The notes beneath the pieces were generated by a model. That model was not told where the DNA came from and did not search any database. It worked only from the letters and a program-made list of their open reading frames with translations. A program made the translations under genes and the position numbers. DNA of 64,000 nucleotides. Origin: Mycolicibacterium sp. P1-18 (GTDB lineage: Bacteria > Actinomycetota > Actinomycetes > Mycobacteriales > Mycobacteriaceae). The stretch lies in NCBI RefSeq assembly GCF_008329535.1, contig NZ_NPKR01000016.1, positions 1-64,000 of the forward strand, written 5' to 3'. Positions 62,082 to 64,000 of the stretch are shown here, one piece after another; position 1 is the stretch's first letter; the number at the start of each line of letters is the position of its first letter.

Positions 62082-63315
62082 ACGCGGCTGGGCGGAGGCG
62101 TCGCGGTTGGCATGCAACCGCGGCGACCGCCAGCATTCCGGCGACGGCGCCGACGGCAACTCCCGGCGACGTCGCGTCCGCGAGCGGACCGATGCACAAT
62201 GCGGTCACCGGGCGCGCGCCGACGAAGCTCAGCAACCAGAACGCCATGATGCGTCCCCGGAGTTGATCCGGAATCCGTTCTTGGATCAAGGAAGTCGCTG
62301 CCGTCAGCGTCATCACGAAACCGGCACCGACGAGAGTGAAACCGCCAAGTGCGGCCACCACCGTGGGTAGTGCCCCCGTGATCCCGAGTCCGACGACCAT
62401 GACGATGAGACCCGTCGTCGTGGCCGACTCCTGGGACGTGCGCCGGACGACGACACCCAGGATCATCAAGCCGATCGCGGATCCGACGCCGAACGCGATG
62501 CTCAGTGCGCTCACCAGATAGGTGCCACCGTGCAGTTCGTCGGCAAGGGCGGGTGCCGTTGTCAGGGTCGGCTCCGCTCCGATCCCTGACGCCATCACCG
62601 CGAGGAGGGCGAAGACCAGGGGCGGGCGGTGACGCAGGTAGGACAGGGCGTGCCGGATGGAGGAGTCGTCGTCCTTACCAGCGGCCGCGCCACGGGGAAT
62701 CCGAACCAGGACGAGTATCGCGGTGAACACCGCGTGGCACACCGTGGCCACCAGAAAGGCTGCGGCAGCACCCCATTGGGCAGCGAGGAGGGCGCCTGCG
62801 CCGGGGCCCATGATGCGGGCCATGGTCAAAGGCGCGGTGTTCATGGCGATGGCTGTCGGCAGTTCGCACGGCCGGACCAAGCGGGGGATGACGGCTTGTT
62901 GCGAGGGTCCGCCTACCGCAAAGCCGATGCCGACCGCCGCGGTGCCGATGACGATCGGTGTTGCCGTGCCCCAGCCGCCGTCACCCCAAAAGATCATCGC
63001 CATGGCACAGATGGCCGACCCGAGCGTGCAGAGCGCTCGGCCGCTGATGAGCTGGAATCGTTCCCAGCCGCGGTCGGACCAGCTGCCGCTCCACGGCGTC
63101 AGAAGTTGGGGAGCGAACTGTGCCGTGGCAACGAGGGCCACGGCGGAGGTGGATCCGGTGGCGGCGAAGATTGCGATCGCAGCGGTCACCCCGTGAATCC
63201 AGATCCCGTTCGACGAAATGAACTTCCCCCAGAAGATGCTTCCGAAGCCGCGATCGAGCAGGAGTTCCCGCCTCCGCCGAGGCGGGCCGTCATCCATTCG
63301 TCGTGTCGTGCTCAC
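62044..63315 (-). CDS. MFS transporter, EntS/MFS_3-like
   Basis: A 423-residue, about 12-helix major facilitator resembling the EntS/MFS_3 group of exporters. It begins LLLDRGFGSIFWGKFISSNGIWIHGVTAAIAIFAATGS, with the loop 2-3 motif PWSGSWSDRGWERFQLISGR and the DQLRGRIMAFW segment in the second half. It probably exports a small molecule; the substrate is unknown. Its 3' end overlaps the aldehyde dehydrogenase coding end, so their transcripts are antisense over 38 bases. Confidence 0.82.
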   Translation of the reverse strand: MSTTRRMDDGPPRRRRELLLDRGFGSIFWGKFISSNGIWIHGVTAAIAIFAATGSTSAVALVATAQFAPQLLTPWSGSWSDRGWERFQLISGRALCTLGSAICAMAMIFWGDGGWGTATPIVIGTAAVGIGFAVGGPSQQAVIPRLVRPCELPTAIAMNTAPLTMARIMGPGAGALLAAQWGAAAAFLVATVCHAVFTAILVLVRIPRGAAAGKDDDSSIRHALSYLRHRPPLVFALLAVMASGIGAEPTLTTAPALADELHGGTYLVSALSIAFGVGSAIGLMILGVVVRRTSQESATTTGLIVMVVGLGITGALPTVVAALGGFTLVGAGFVMTLTAATSLIQERIPDQLRGRIMAFWLLSFVGARPVTALCIGPLADATSPGVAVGAVAGMLAVAAVACQPRRLRPAASSSDLGTSSGSR

Positions 63316-63515
63316 CCGGTGGGTTTGTAGTCGAGTGGGAATGGGTCGGCAAGTTGGACGTTCCGCTGACTGAGCCGTCGCAGTCTTCGCTAGAAGCCGT
63401 CAACGGGGCGGTCATCCTGCATTGCGTGCACCACGACGCGCTGCGGTGGGCCGACGTGCATCTCGACCGCCACGGGGTCGGGAATCGTGACGGGGGACAC
63501 GGGGTTGGTCACGTC

Positions 63516-63950
63516 ATGTCGAAGATGAGCAGCACCGAACGCGAGACCTACCTGGCCGATCTGCACGTCGGTGTCATTGCCGTCGAACGCCCCGACCGCG
63601 CCCCGCTGTCGGTACCGATCTGGTACGCCTACGAGCCCGGCGGCGAGGTTCTCGTCTCCAGCCTGGCGGGATCGCTGAAGGCTCGCCTCATCACCGCTGC
63701 CGGGCGCTTCTCCATCACCGTTCAGGACGAGACCTTTCCCTACCGCTACGTCACCGCCGACGGGACGGTCACCTCGATCGGCACGGCCGACGACGCCACG
63801 ACGAGGGCGATCGCCGTCCGCTATCTCGGTGAGGAGGGCGGCAACGCGTTCGCCGAGTCGTTCGCCAGGGACCACCCCGGCGAAGAGTCGCTTCTGTTTC
63901 GGATGCGACCGGAGCACTGGCTCAGCGTCGACTACTCCAAGGAGTCGTGA
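63516..63950 (+). CDS. pyridoxamine 5'-phosphate oxidase-like (PPOX) flavin-binding protein
   Basis: A 144-residue split-barrel protein of the PPOX family, expected to bind FMN or F420. Visible are the early ADLHVGVIAVERPDRAPLSVPIWYAYEPGGEV strands, LAGSLKARLITAAGRFSITVQDE and the C-terminal RMRPEHWLSVDYSK. ATG 63516 is chosen; an ATG three codons later is also possible, and in-frame sequence upstream is not family-like. No pathway link is visible. The region 63316-63515 holds no well-supported gene, and 63951-64000 shows none. Confidence 0.8.
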   Translation: MSKMSSTERETYLADLHVGVIAVERPDRAPLSVPIWYAYEPGGEVLVSSLAGSLKARLITAAGRFSITVQDETFPYRYVTADGTVTSIGTADDATTRAIAVRYLGEEGGNAFAESFARDHPGEESLLFRMRPEHWLSVDYSKES

Positions 63951-64000
63951 TCGCGGCGACCACCGTCGCTCGCCTTCGAGCCCGCCGAGTCACCGAACCG

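Overview
The window looks like chromosome from a fast-growing environmental mycobacterium (Mycolicibacterium type). It has very high GC, many GTG/TTG starts and overlapping GTGA/ATGA stop-start junctions. It carries the mycobacterial FAS-II operon (fabD-acpM-kasA-kasB-accD6) with a mabR-like regulator and aceE beside it, plus mscR, ahpE and the PIM-locus lipid kinase. The species is not determined. No gene-free stretch exceeds 300 bases; the longest gaps are 46056-46317 and 60397-60635, and both are promoter regions between divergent genes.

Region 1 (1-14450) is mixed housekeeping. It holds small secreted proteins, glycogen phosphorylase, a short-chain dehydrogenase, a DapB-like dehydrogenase, an Hsp70-like membrane protein with a Pro/Thr tail, an acyl-CoA dehydrogenase and a SABATH-type methyltransferase. 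A clear phenolic acid decarboxylase is divergent from a MarR regulator, with a perfect palindrome between them. A metallo-hydrolase/MscR pair of mycothiol-linked detoxification follows.

Region 2 (14450-34460) follows, in gene order, the M. tuberculosis Rv2260-Rv2238c block as I remember it: mscR, serine hydrolase (Rv2257c), DUF3145 (Rv2256c), lipid kinase (Rv2252), FAD oxidase (Rv2251), TetR (Rv2250c), glpD1, accD6, kasB, kasA, acpM, fabD, mabR, aceE, Rv2240c, DUF3052 (Rv2239c), ahpE. Some genes are inserted, including an extradiol dioxygenase/homocysteine methyltransferase pair and a RibD-like reductase. The block ends at a tRNA-Val(UAC).

Region 3 (34612-62081) is an accessory catabolic cluster. 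Its first part looks like an amine module: APC permease, an alpha/beta hydrolase without the usual Ser nucleophile, copper amine oxidase, a Met/His-rich small membrane protein, aldehyde dehydrogenase and a TetR regulator. Its second part is a meta-cleavage module: a Rieske oxygenase with 7Fe-type ferredoxin and TrxR-like reductase, an MhpB-like extradiol dioxygenase, two C-C hydrolases flanking a 47-residue protein, an MDR oxidoreductase and a metal-ligand-less M20 protein. Convergent to it lies a CoA ligase / fused CoA-transferase / enoyl-CoA hydratase branch, in one operon with 4-hydroxy-2-oxovalerate aldolase and acylating acetaldehyde dehydrogenase, controlled by an IclR regulator. With the hydratase at 34612 this gives a full route from a catecholic ring to pyruvate plus acetyl-CoA. 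The ring substrate cannot be named from sequence. The window ends with an exporter-like MFS protein and an FMN-binding PPOX-fold protein.

The most unusual items are the M20 protein stripped of metal ligands, the two-lobed CoA transferase with one catalytic Asp, the GHHTG hydrolase, the 47-residue operon peptide, the Met/His-rich partner of the amine oxidase, and the MarR-palindrome-padC unit.
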